Translations under genes and position numbers: made by a program
In this document: in pieces, positions 1 through 7,927 of the stretch
Layout of the letters: every line of letters begins with the position of its first letter
Numbering within the stretch: the first letter of the stretch is position 1
Notes under the pieces: model-generated
Told to the model about the DNA's origin: nothing
The model's database searches: none
Seen by the model: only the letters and a program-made list of their open reading frames with translations
Source: JBDTSW01 sp963797835
Lineage (GTDB): Bacteria; Actinomycetota; Thermoleophilia; Solirubrobacterales; 70-9
Reading direction: 5' to 3'
Assembly: GCA_963797835.1 (NCBI GenBank)
Contig: CAWCRN010000026.1
Span: forward strand, 428,283 to 492,282
Length of the DNA: 64,000 nt

Positions 1-185
1 GCAGAGCGCTATTCGAGCACGCCGAGGCCTCGGCGCGCCAGGCCGGCTTCGACTCGATCTACCTCTACACCGCCGACGCGGCAACCGAGAACGTGGAGCT
101 CTACGAGCGGATCGGCTACGTCGAGTACGACCGCCGCGTCTACGAAGGGGTCACCCTGGTCTACCTCCGCAAGGCGCTCCGCTGA
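1..185 (+). CDS. GNAT-type acetyltransferase, C-terminal fragment
   Basis: The window opens inside a reading frame that ends with TGA at 183-185. About 60 residues are visible. They contain TENVELYERIGYVEYDRRVY, the usual end of a GNAT fold (the N-x-x-A/E-L-Y-x-x-x-G-F/Y block that binds acetyl-CoA near the C-terminus), followed by a short final beta strand. The protein would transfer an acetyl group to an unknown substrate in the cytoplasm. The AlkZ-like gene starts 18 bases downstream on the same strand. The catalytic N-terminal part lies outside the window, so the substrate cannot be inferred. Confidence 0.7.
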   Translation, partial: RALFEHAEASARQAGFDSIYLYTADAATENVELYERIGYVEYDRRVYEGVTLVYLRKALR

Positions 186-203
186 GACCCCCCGTTAGCC
201 TCG

Positions 204-1306
204 GTGAGCGTGGACGCTGAACGGATCCTCGCCTTCAGGCTCGCCCGCTCGGGCCTCGCCGGCAAGGCCCCGGCGAGCCTCGCCGACGCCGCCGCATGCC
301 CCGCCTCGGACTTCGCCCGCGACGCGGCGCTCCACGCGCTGGCCGCCCGGCGGCCGGGGCTGACGCGCGAGGAGTACGACGCGGCCGTCGAGGACGGCGA
401 CATCGTCCTCGCCCACATCGTCCGCGGGGCGATCCACGCGCTCGCCCCCGGTGACCATGCGCTCTGGGGCCGCGCGCTGCTTGCGTCCGACGATGAGGAG
501 CTGGGCGCGCAGCTCGGCCGCCAGGTCCAGCGGCTGACCGAGGAGGGGGGCATCGCCCCGACGGACGCGCTCGCCGAGGTCGCCGATGCGACGAGGTCTG
601 GTCTTGCCGGTGGCCGGGCGCTCACCAAGGACGAGCTTCACGCCGAGCTTCGGGAGCGTGTACGGCCCGAGCTGATGCCCTGGTGCAAGAGCTGCGGGAG
701 CCATCACGTCGCCCCGATGCTCTGGCGGTACGCCGGTGTCAAGGCGGGCGCCCGCCTCGACTCCAAGCGCCGCTACGTGCTGGGCAAGCCCGGCAAGGAG
801 CCCGCGGCCGGCGAGGCGGTCCGGCGCTACCTCGGCTTCTACGGCCCGGGAACCCCGGGGGAGTTCGCCGACTGGGCCGGCCTGGCCAAGCCGCACGCCG
901 GGCGGCTCTGGGCCGAGATCGAGGGCGACATGAGCGAGGTCGGGGTCGGCAAGCGCAAGCGCATGGGCCCTGAGCGCGGACGTGAAGAGTGCTCGAGGCG
1001 CCGCCCCAGGCGCGCGGCGTGCGACTGATCCCGCCCGGCGACCCCTACCTCCAGAAGCCGAACCGGCCGCTTCTGGCCCCAGACGACGGACCTGCGAAAG
1101 CGGCTGTTTCGGCCCGTCGCGAGCCCAGGTGCGGTGCTCAAGGACGGTCGCCTGGTCGGGCTCTGGCGCTCTAAGGCGAATGGGACGGAAGGCCGAGGTC
1201 AGCCGTCGAGAAGCTCGGCCGGATCGCGCGCCGTGACCTCGAGCCCGAGGCGGAGCGGATCGCCGGGCTGCGCGGCGCCTCCGAGTCCGTGCTCGTCGTG
1301 GAGTAG
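204..1306 (+). CDS. AlkZ-like winged-helix DNA glycosylase family protein (frame-disrupted)
   Basis: The product resembles the winged-helix DNA-binding/AlkZ family (HTH_42), whose characterised members unhook interstrand crosslinks and excise alkylated bases. It starts at GTG 204 (MSVDAERILAFRLARSGL) and reads in one frame to about 960. It then continues in other frames: VLEAPPQARGVRLIPPGDPY near 989-1048, VLKDGRLVGLWR near 1131-1168, and AVEKLGRIARRDLEPEAERI ending LVVE at TAG 1304-1306. Together these rebuild a family-length protein of about 365 residues, including the P-x-D-P-Y block near the C-terminus. At least four indels are needed. It may be a real pseudogene, but sequencing error is more likely given similar breaks elsewhere in the window. 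Confidence 0.6.
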
Positions 1307-1309
1307 CGG

Positions 1310-2729
1310 TCAGGCGAGCACCGGCTCCGCGCCGCGCGCGGCCGGCGCGCTCCCAGTCGAGCGAGAGCTCGGCGGCGACGCCGTCCGGGCGCGCCAGCAG
1401 CGCGCCGCGCGCGCCCAGGCCGACGGCGCGGGCCGTGATCGCGTCGAGGCGGTGCTCGGCCACGGGCGCCCGAGGAGCGCTGGGGCGCCATTCGGCCTCC
1501 GGGCCGAGGAGCAGGGTGAGGCCGGGTCCCAGCAGGTCGAGCGTGGAGCGGCCGGGCTCGACCCAGGCGTGCGGGATGCGCGGCCCGAGGTCGACGTGAA
1601 GCTCCTCGGCCACGCTGCGGATCGACCCGTTCGGGTCGACCGAGCGCTCCATGTTGTGCTCGGCGACCGGCCGGCGCTCGCGCTCGTAGGAGTCGAGCAG
1701 CTCGTCGTCCGCCCATCCGAGGAGCGTCCAGGCGAGCTTCCAGCCGAGGTCGCGGCCGTCGCGGATCGCCGTGTTCATCCCGGTGCCACCGCGGGGGGTG
1801 ACGCGGTGCGCCGCGTCGCCGGCAAGGAAGGCCCGGCCCTCGCGGAAGCGGTCGGCGAGCAGCGCTCCGTAGGAGAAGCGCCCGATCCTGCCGATGCGCA
1901 CCTCGCCCAGGGGCGCTCCCGCGGAAATGCGGATGCGGCGCTCAAGGCCATCCGGGGTGGTGTCGGCCGGGTCGATCATTCCCGGATCGGAACCGAAGCC
2001 GTAGACCCAGCGGTCGCCACGGCTCACGGTCACGAACGTGCCGTCGGGCGCATCGGGATGGGTGATCGAGTAGATGGGATGGCGCGGCCGGAGCCCACGA
2101 GGTCGTCGAGGCGGACATCGACCAGTGCGGTCACGGCGTCACGGACGGCGCCGGGCCCGGCCTGCCGGATCCCGAGCTCCTCGCGAACGCGGCTGCGCAC
2201 CCCATCGGCCCCGATCAGGTAGCCGGCCTCCACGATCCGCTCGCCATCGCCCTCCCGTAGGACTGCGCGCACGGCGTCGCCACGCTCTTCGAGCGAGACG
2301 AGTTCGGTGCCGAGCTCGACCGTGCCCACGCCCAGCCCTCGGAAGTGCTCGAGCATCATCGGCTCCAGCACGTCCTGCGTCACACAGAGCGGCTCGTTCG
2401 GCGAGACGACCGCGGCCTGCTCGGGGCTGGGCACCCCGACCGGGAACTCGAGCTCGCGGTCGCGGAGCGTCCTTCCAAGGAACCCCGTGAAGCGGACGTC
2501 GATCGCGGCGGCCGGTCACGGCGGCCTCCAGGCCCCAGGAGCGGAAGAGCTCCATCGAGCCGGTGCTCACCAGGCTGGCGCGCGGCATCGCCGACAGCTC
2601 CTCCTTGCGATCGACGACGAGCGACTCCACGCCGTAGCGGGCGAGGGTGATCGCGGCGGCCAGGCCCGCGGGACCGGCGCCGGCGATGAGGACAGGGACG
2701 GTGGATGGGGGAGATGCATAATTCGTCAT
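1310..2729 (-). CDS. FAD-dependent aromatic monooxygenase (PheA/TfdB type, frame-disrupted)
   Basis: This is a group A flavoprotein hydroxylase expected to oxidise an aromatic substrate with NAD(P)H and O2. The start at 2729 gives VPVLIAGAGPAGLAAAITLA, the N-terminal FAD Rossmann motif. A second frame (about 2480-2030) carries YLIGADGVRSRVREELG, the DG motif. A third frame (2033 downward) carries the GD motif around GRAFLAGDAAHRVTPRGGTG and the C-terminal thioredoxin-like part with LARPDG. Two frame changes interrupt it. The end is uncertain: in frame it stays open into the convergent AlkZ gene, while one more shift gives a stop at 1310. It is divergent from a TetR gene with palindromes between them, so it is probably that regulator's target. 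Confidence 0.72.
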
Positions 2730-2734
2730 ACACT

Positions 2735-2762
2735 CTGTCTTATATCAGACAGCATGTCTGAT
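2735..2762. promoter_or_regulatory. Overlapping inverted repeats, candidate TetR operator
   Basis: The 53-bp gap between the divergent monooxygenase and TetR genes holds ATCAGACA (2744-2751) and its exact reverse complement TGTCTGAT (2755-2762), separated by 3 bp. A second palindrome overlaps it: CTGTCT (2735-2740) and AGACAG (2747-2752). Three half-sites of the same word fit a TetR dimer, or two dimers, covering both start regions. Confidence 0.6.
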
Positions 2763-2782
2763 GGAAGTGCTACCGTGGGCTC

Positions 2783-3397
2783 ATGACCCCCCGCCCCTAC
2801 GAGCAGCGGCTGCGCGCCGAGTCGGCCGCGGCCACACGGAGCCGCATCCTCGACGCACTGTTCGACCGCATCCGGGCCGAACCGTCGAAGCCGGTCAGCG
2901 TCGACGAGATCGCTCGCCTGGCGGGAGTCGCGCGCTCGACGATCTACACGGTCTTCGGCTCCCGCGCCGGGCTCTTCGACTCCCTCGCGCGCGAGCTGTT
3001 CGAGCGCGGCGGCTACCAGCGGCTGCTCGAGGCGGTGCGCCAGGAGGACCCCCGCGAAAGCCTCCGCGACGGCATCACGGCCGGGGTCGAGATCTTCGCC
3101 AGCGATCCCGACGTGTTCCGCGCACTGCACTCGATGGAGAGGCTCGACGCGGACGCGGTCGGGGGCGCGATCGCGCGGATCGAGGAGCAGCGCACCGCCG
3201 GGATGGCGGGCCTGGCGCTGCGGCTCAAGCGCGCCGGCGAGCTGCGCGAGGGCGTCAGTACGAAGCGCGCGGCCCACGTGATCTGGATCGCGGCGAGCTT
3301 CGAGGCCTTCGACCTCCTGCACTCGGGGCGGGGCCTGCCCACCGGCGAGATCGCGGAGATCCTGGTGGACGGCGCCGAGCGCGCGATCTGCCGCTAG
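2783..3397 (+). CDS. TetR/AcrR family transcriptional regulator
   Basis: A 204-residue protein of typical TetR length. The N-terminal helix-turn-helix is clear at about residues 17-63: SRILDALFDRI, then VSVDEIARLAGVARSTIYTV and a following G-SRAGLFDSL. The C-terminal part (70-204) is helical with no assignable ligand pocket. It is transcribed divergently from the FAD monooxygenase, with perfect 8-bp half-sites in the shared promoter, so autorepression and control of the monooxygenase by an aromatic ligand is the simplest inference. The ATG at 2783 is the first plausible start after the palindrome. Confidence 0.88.
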   Translation: MTPRPYEQRLRAESAAATRSRILDALFDRIRAEPSKPVSVDEIARLAGVARSTIYTVFGSRAGLFDSLARELFERGGYQRLLEAVRQEDPRESLRDGITAGVEIFASDPDVFRALHSMERLDADAVGGAIARIEEQRTAGMAGLALRLKRAGELREGVSTKRAAHVIWIAASFEAFDLLHSGRGLPTGEIAEILVDGAERAICR

Positions 3398-3861
3398 GTA
3401 GCCGGGACGCCGCTCCAGCCCGGACCCGGCTCCACGTCCGCGTCGGTGGAGCGCATGGGCTCGCCGCACACCGAGCAGGTGGGCTCGACGTGCGCGATCT
3501 CGCCACACGCGGCGTGCCGGAACAACGCCGGCGGTCCGGCGTCGCCGGCGGTCCAGCGGTCGCCCCAGGCCATCAGCGCCATCAGCACGTCCATGAACTC
3601 GAGGCCCATCTCCGTCAGCACATACTCGTCGCGTGGTGGGCGATCGGAGTAGGGGCGCCGCTCGAGGATGCCGGCGTCGACGAGGTGCCGCAGGCGCTCT
3701 GCGAGGACCTTGCGGGAGATGCCCAGGCTGCGCTGGATCTCGTCGAAGCGCCCGCGCCCCACGAAGACGTCGCGGATCACGAGCGGTGACCAGGGCTCGC
3801 CGGCGACGGCGATGCCCCGGGCGATCGAGCACTCCATCTGCGAAAAGTCGGTTCGCTGCAT
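3394..3861 (-). CDS. HxlR/MarR-like winged-helix transcriptional regulator
   Basis: The start chosen is MQRTDFSQMECSIARGIAVA at 3861; a longer in-frame version to 3951 would run through the palindromic promoter. The HxlR core is present: GEPWSPLVIRDVFVGRGRFD, GISRKVLAERLRHLVDAGIL, and RDEYVLTEMGLEF. A short tail carries C-x10-C-x2-C (ACGE...CSVCGE), a possible metal or thiol switch. The 3' end overlaps the convergent TetR gene by 4 bp. Two identical-core palindromes lie between it and the divergent DUF899 gene, which it probably regulates. HxlR proteins often sense electrophiles through cysteines; that role here is inference. Confidence 0.85.
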   Translation of the reverse strand: MQRTDFSQMECSIARGIAVAGEPWSPLVIRDVFVGRGRFDEIQRSLGISRKVLAERLRHLVDAGILERRPYSDRPPRDEYVLTEMGLEFMDVLMALMAWGDRWTAGDAGPPALFRHAACGEIAHVEPTCSVCGEPMRSTDADVEPGPGWSGVPAT

Positions 3862-3875
3862 GGAAAGAGGGTAGC

Positions 3876-3896
3876 TTAGTTCCCTGAAGGAACTAA
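3876..3896. promoter_or_regulatory. Palindrome 1 in HxlR/DUF899 divergent promoter
   Basis: TTAGTTCC (3876-3883), a 5-bp spacer, then GGAACTAA (3889-3896): a perfect 8-bp inverted repeat 15 bp upstream of the HxlR start codon. It shares the core GTTCC-N5-GGAAC with the second site, and the two centres are 32 bp apart, about three helical turns. Confidence 0.65.
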
Positions 3897-3910
3897 ATCT
3901 GTTAGGGTGC

Positions 3911-3925
3911 GTTCCTCGAAGGAAC
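3911..3925. promoter_or_regulatory. Palindrome 2 in HxlR/DUF899 divergent promoter
   Basis: GTTCC (3911-3915), spacer TCGAA, GGAAC (3921-3925). It is the same core as palindrome 1 and on the same helical face. It lies about 30 bp upstream of the DUF899 start, where a bound repressor would block transcription of that gene. Confidence 0.6.
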
Positions 3926-3954
3926 TGCCACCTGAGCCGAGGAGGAAACACGAG

Positions 3955-4636
3955 ATGGAGCTACCACCGATCGTCAGCGAGGAGGAGTGGGCGCGAGCCC
4001 GCGCAGCAGATGCTGGTGAAGGAGAAGGAGCTGACCCGCGCCCGCGACGCACTTGCCGCCGAGCGCCGGCGGATGCCGCGGATGGCTGTGGAGAAGGAAT
4101 ACGCCTTCGAGGGTCCGGACGGCCCGGCGAACCTGCTCGACCTGTTCGAGGGGCGCCGCCAGCTCATCGTCTACCGGTTCTTCTACGACCCCGATGTCGA
4201 CGGTTGGCCCGAGAAGGGCTGCCCTGGGTGCTCGTTCGTCGCCGATCAGGTCGCGCACCTGGCACACCTCAACGCCCGCGACACCACGCTCGCCTTCGTC
4301 TCCCGCGCGCCGCAGCCTCAGATCGAGCGTCTGAAGGCGCGGATGGGCTGGGAGATGCCCTGGTACACGATCACCGACGACTTCGACACCGACTTCGACG
4401 TCCGCGAGTGGCACGGCACCAACGCCTTCCTGCGTGACGGCGACCGGATCTTCCGCACCTACTTCATCGACAGCCGAGGCGACGAGGCGATGGGCAGCAC
4501 CTGGAACTACCTCGACATCACCGCGCTCGGGCGCCAGGAGGAGTGGGAGGACTCGCCCGACGGCTACCCGCAGACGCCGCCGTACCAGTGGTGGAGGCGC
4601 CACGACGAGTACGAGCAGACCGCGGCGGCCCGGTGA
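3955..4636 (+). CDS. DUF899 thioredoxin-like family protein (one frameshift)
   Basis: The start is ATG 3955 behind GAGGAGG. The first 15 residues (ELPPIVSEEEWARAR) match the usual DUF899 opening, and the frame then changes near 4000 into KEKELTRARDALAAERRRMP. Family blocks follow: YAFEGPDGPANLLDLFEGRR, the redox-like GCPGCSFVAD, and a C-terminal half with EWHGTNAFLRDGDRIFRTYF and TWNYLDITALGRQEEWED. DUF899 members adopt a thioredoxin fold and are often called AhpC/TSA-like, but no reaction is established. With a thiol-bearing HxlR regulator next door, a role in oxidative or electrophile stress is a reasonable inference. Confidence 0.82.
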
Positions 4637-4830
4637 CCGTCCTCGCCCACGTCGGGGCGTTGCCGGTGGAGGAGCTCCTCGCGCTGGCCCCGGCGGCGGG
4701 CGCGATGCTGGCGGCCGTGCGCGCGGCGACCCCGAAACGGTGTAGAAAGCCGCAATGGGGTTTCTCACGCCGACGCCCCCGCCCGTCGACCTCGATGAGT
4801 GGAGGGAAAAGCCGCACCTGGAGCGGATAA
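4633..4830 (+). CDS. Small hypothetical protein, possible single membrane helix
   Basis: A GTG at 4633 overlaps the DUF899 stop and opens VTVLAHVGALPVEELLALAP followed by AAGAMLAAVRAATP, a short hydrophobic stretch. Small proteins of this style (amphipathic start, one helix, basic tail) are common in this lineage. The frame stays open to 4830 and overlaps the next gene by 76 bp, so the true end is probably earlier, near TAG 4743-4745 after one shift. Support is weak. Confidence 0.3.
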   Translation: MTVLAHVGALPVEELLALAPAAGAMLAAVRAATPKRCRKPQWGFSRRRPRPSTSMSGGKSRTWSG

Positions 4831-6515
4831 AGCCGCTGGCGCAGGACTGGTCGCTGAACGGCTTCGGCACGCCCACCGCGGTCTTCCTGCTCTACGTCGT
4901 CAAGCTCGTCATCTTCTCGCTCGGCGGCCTCGCGCTGATCGGTGCGACCACCCCGGGCCTGGGCGGGCTCGGCGACTTCGGAGACTGGTGGACCGAGCCC
5001 ATCGTCTTCCAGAAGGTCGTGGTCTGGCTGATGCTGTGGGAGATCGTCGGCCTCGGATGCGGCTCGATGCCGCTCACGTTCCGCTTCCTGCCTCCGATCG
5101 GCAGCATCACCTACTGGCTGCGCCCCGGGACCGTGCGCCTGCCGCCGTGGCCCGGCAAGGTCCCGCTGACGGCGGGCAACACGCGCACGATCTCCGACGT
5201 CGGCCTCTACGCCGCCGTGCTCGCCACCCTCGTATACCTCCTCTTCAGCGACGGCGAGCCCGCCGCGGGAACCGTCGCCGGGCGGCTCGACCCGACGGCG
5301 GTCGCGATCCTGCTCGGGCTGCTCGCCCTCCTGGGCCTCCGCGACAAGGTCGCGTTCCTGGCGTCGCGGGCCGAGGTCTACGGGCCGCTCCTGATCATCT
5401 TCCTGTTCCCGCTCGAGAGCCTGTTCGTCGGCGCCCAGCTCGTGTTCCTGTGCATCTGGCTCGGCGCGGCCAGCTCGAAGCTCAACCGCCACTTCCCGTT
5501 CGTGGTCTCGGTGATGATCTCCAACACCCCCTGGAACCGCTCGCGCAGGATGAAGGGGCAGCTGTACCGGAGCCAGGAGGACCTGCGTCCCTCGTGGCGG
5601 GCGCAGCTCGCGGCGCACGCGGGCACCGTCACCGAGTTCACGCTGCCGCTGCTCCTGTTCTTCACCGCGGAGGGCACCCTCGGCACCATCGCGGTGATCG
5701 GGATGATCCTCTTCCACATCCACATCACCTCGACCTTCCCGCTCGCGGTGCCGCTGGAGTGGAACCTGTTCATGATCTTCGGGATCCTTTGGCTGTTCGG
5801 CGAGTACGGCGACGTGCCGCTCTCCACGCTCGACCCGGTGCTGCTGGTGATCCTGCTCGCGACCAGCGTGCTGATCCCGGTGATCGGCAACTTCCGTCCC
5901 GACCTCGTCTCGTTCCTTCCCGCGATGCGCTACTACGCCGGCAACTGGGCCACCAGCGTCTGGTGCTTCCGCAAGGACACCGGCGCCGAGGACAAGCTCG
6001 ACACCAGGATCAAGAAGTCGGCGCCGATCGTGATCAAGCAGCTAGAGCGCCTCTACGGGCGAGAGATGGCCGAGTACATGCTCAACAAGGGCCTCGCGTT
6101 CCGGGCGATGCACTCGCACGGGCGGGCGCTGAACGGGCTCTTGCCGCGCGCGGTCGACGATGTCGAGGCGTACGACGTGCGCGAGGGAGAGCTGATCTCC
6201 AACGTCGTCAACGGCTGGAACTTCGGCGACGGCCATCTGCACGACCTCCAGCTGATCGAGGCCATCCAGGAGCGCTGCGGCTTCGAGCCCGGCGAGGTTC
6301 GCGTGATAACGCTCGAGTCCCAGCCCGCTCACGTTCAGCGCCAGCACTACGCGATCTACGACGCCGCGACCGGGCTGGTCGAGGAGGGCTGGGTGAACGT
6401 CCGCGACATGGTCGAGCGGGGCCCGTGGTTGGAAGGCTCGTGGGACTTCCCGGTCGAGGTGACCGGCGGCACGGGCGAGGCGCGATCGCCCGCGGCGGCC
6501 GCGCCGGCAGGGTGA
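4755..6515 (+). CDS. DUF3556 multi-pass membrane protein
   Basis: A 586-residue protein of the actinobacterial DUF3556 family, recognised by its start MGFLTPTPPPVDLDEWREKP and its overall layout. Several hydrophobic segments follow (for example about residues 42-65, 88-108, 150-250 and 300-375). A soluble C-terminal third begins near VWCFRKDTGAEDKLD and contains HSHGRALNGLLPRAVDDVE and GWNFGDGHLHDLQLIEAIQE. The family has no known biochemical activity. The end overlaps the next gene by 4 bp (GTGA), so the two are translationally coupled. Coupling to a phytoene-desaturase-like enzyme suggests lipid or isoprenoid work at the membrane (inference). Confidence 0.8.
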   Translation: MGFLTPTPPPVDLDEWREKPHLERIKPLAQDWSLNGFGTPTAVFLLYVVKLVIFSLGGLALIGATTPGLGGLGDFGDWWTEPIVFQKVVVWLMLWEIVGLGCGSMPLTFRFLPPIGSITYWLRPGTVRLPPWPGKVPLTAGNTRTISDVGLYAAVLATLVYLLFSDGEPAAGTVAGRLDPTAVAILLGLLALLGLRDKVAFLASRAEVYGPLLIIFLFPLESLFVGAQLVFLCIWLGAASSKLNRHFPFVVSVMISNTPWNRSRRMKGQLYRSQEDLRPSWRAQLAAHAGTVTEFTLPLLLFFTAEGTLGTIAVIGMILFHIHITSTFPLAVPLEWNLFMIFGILWLFGEYGDVPLSTLDPVLLVILLATSVLIPVIGNFRPDLVSFLPAMRYYAGNWATSVWCFRKDTGAEDKLDTRIKKSAPIVIKQLERLYGREMAEYMLNKGLAFRAMHSHGRALNGLLPRAVDDVEAYDVREGELISNVVNGWNFGDGHLHDLQLIEAIQERCGFEPGEVRVITLESQPAHVQRQHYAIYDAATGLVEEGWVNVRDMVERGPWLEGSWDFPVEVTGGTGEARSPAAAAPAG

Positions 6516-7927
6516 GCGAAGCCATCGTCGTCGGCGCCGGCCCCAACGGGCTGGCGTGCGCGGCGGCCCTGGCGGCCCGCGGCGTGCGGGTGACGGTGAT
6601 CGAGACCGCCGACACGATCGGCGGCGGCGCCCGGACCAGCGAGCTGACGCTGCCCGGCGTCCTTCACGACGACTGCTCCGCGGTGCACGCGATGGCCGTC
6701 GGCTCCCAGGCTCTGCTGGAGCACGACCTCGCCCGCCACGGCCTCGAGTGGTGCTGGCCCGAGGTCGATCTCGCGCACCCGCTCGACGACGGCTCCGCCG
6801 GGGTGATGGTGCGCTCGATCGAGGACACCGCCGCCGGGCTCGGCGATGATGGGCGCGCCTGGAGGGGGGTGTTCGGCTCGCCGTCGGCCTCCTTCGGCGT
6901 TCTGGGGGAGGACATCATGCGTCCGGTCCTACACCTGCCGCGCCACCCGCTGCGGCTGACCCGCTTCGGGATCCCGGCGGCGATGCCCGCGACCGTGCTC
7001 GCGCGGCGCTTCAAGGGCGAGCCGGCGCGCGCACTGTTCGGCGGTGTCGCCGCGCACGCGTTCAGCCCGCTCACGAGGCCGATGAGCTCGTCGGTCGGGA
7101 TGGCGCTGATCTGCTCCTGCCACCACTACGGGTGGCCCGTCGCGCGCGGGGGCTCGCAGGCGATCCCGGACGCCCTCGCGGCCGTCGTCCGTGAGAACGG
7201 CGGCACGATCGAGACCGGGCGCACGGTCACGTCACTCGCCGAGCTCCCGGAGGCCGACGCGGTGGTGCTCGACCTGGCGCCTGGGGCGGTCGCCGACCTC
7301 GCCGGCGATCGGCTCCCGGGGCGGGTCGCCCGCGCCTACCGCGCCTACCGCCACGGGCCCGGGGCGTTCAAGGTCGACCTTGCGGTTGAGGGCGGCGTGC
7401 CATGGACCGCGGAGCCCGCCCGCCGCGCGGGCACCGTGCACGCCGTCGGCTCGTTCGAGGAGGTCGTCGTGGCGGAGCGCGAGACCAACGCCGGACGGAT
7501 GCCGGAGCGCCCGTTCGTGCTGGTCGGCCAGCAGTATCTTGCCGACCCCTCGCGCTCCGCGGGCGACGTCCACCCGGTCTGGGCCTACGCGCACGTGCCC
7601 AGCGGCTTCGACGGCGACGCGAGCGACGTCGTGATCGATCAGATGGAGCGCTTCGCTCCCGGGCTGCGCGACCGCATCGTGGGCCGGTTCGTCCGCTCGC
7701 CCAGTGACTTCGAGGCCTACAACCCCAACTACGTCGGCGGCGACATCATCACCGGCGCCAACACGACGCGGCAGATCCTGTTCCGTCCGCGGCTAGCTCT
7801 CGACCCGTACGCGACCGGGATCCCGGGCGTCTTCATCTGCTCGGCGGCCACGCCTCCCGGGGCCGGCGCCCACGGGATGAACGGGTTCAACGCCGCGCGC
7901 TCGGCCCTGCGCCACCTCGGCGTCTAG
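6512..7927 (+). CDS. Phytoene dehydrogenase-like FAD oxidoreductase
   Basis: About 471 residues, starting at GTG 6512 within the DUF3556 stop. The N-terminus is a textbook FAD motif: EAIVVGAGPNGLACAAALAA, then VTVIETADTIGGGARTSE, as in the CrtI-like family. The C-terminal FAD block is PGVFICSAATPPGAGAHGMN followed by GFNAARSAL. Members oxidise, saturate or isomerise isoprenoid-type substrates, but actinobacterial NAD(P)/FAD copies like this are mostly uncharacterised. No phytoene synthase or other carotenoid gene is nearby, so carotenoid biosynthesis cannot be claimed. It is convergent with the FTR1 gene. Confidence 0.85.
   Translation: MSEAIVVGAGPNGLACAAALAARGVRVTVIETADTIGGGARTSELTLPGVLHDDCSAVHAMAVGSQALLEHDLARHGLEWCWPEVDLAHPLDDGSAGVMVRSIEDTAAGLGDDGRAWRGVFGSPSASFGVLGEDIMRPVLHLPRHPLRLTRFGIPAAMPATVLARRFKGEPARALFGGVAAHAFSPLTRPMSSSVGMALICSCHHYGWPVARGGSQAIPDALAAVVRENGGTIETGRTVTSLAELPEADAVVLDLAPGAVADLAGDRLPGRVARAYRAYRHGPGAFKVDLAVEGGVPWTAEPARRAGTVHAVGSFEEVVVAERETNAGRMPERPFVLVGQQYLADPSRSAGDVHPVWAYAHVPSGFDGDASDVVIDQMERFAPGLRDRIVGRFVRSPSDFEAYNPNYVGGDIITGANTTRQILFRPRLALDPYATGIPGVFICSAATPPGAGAHGMNGFNAARSALRHLGV

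Noticed and set aside
4799..6500. Long plus-strand frame that fuses into the phytoene-dehydrogenase gene
   Set aside because: The first 570 codons are the +1 shadow of the DUF3556 gene; real coding in this frame starts only at GTG 6512.
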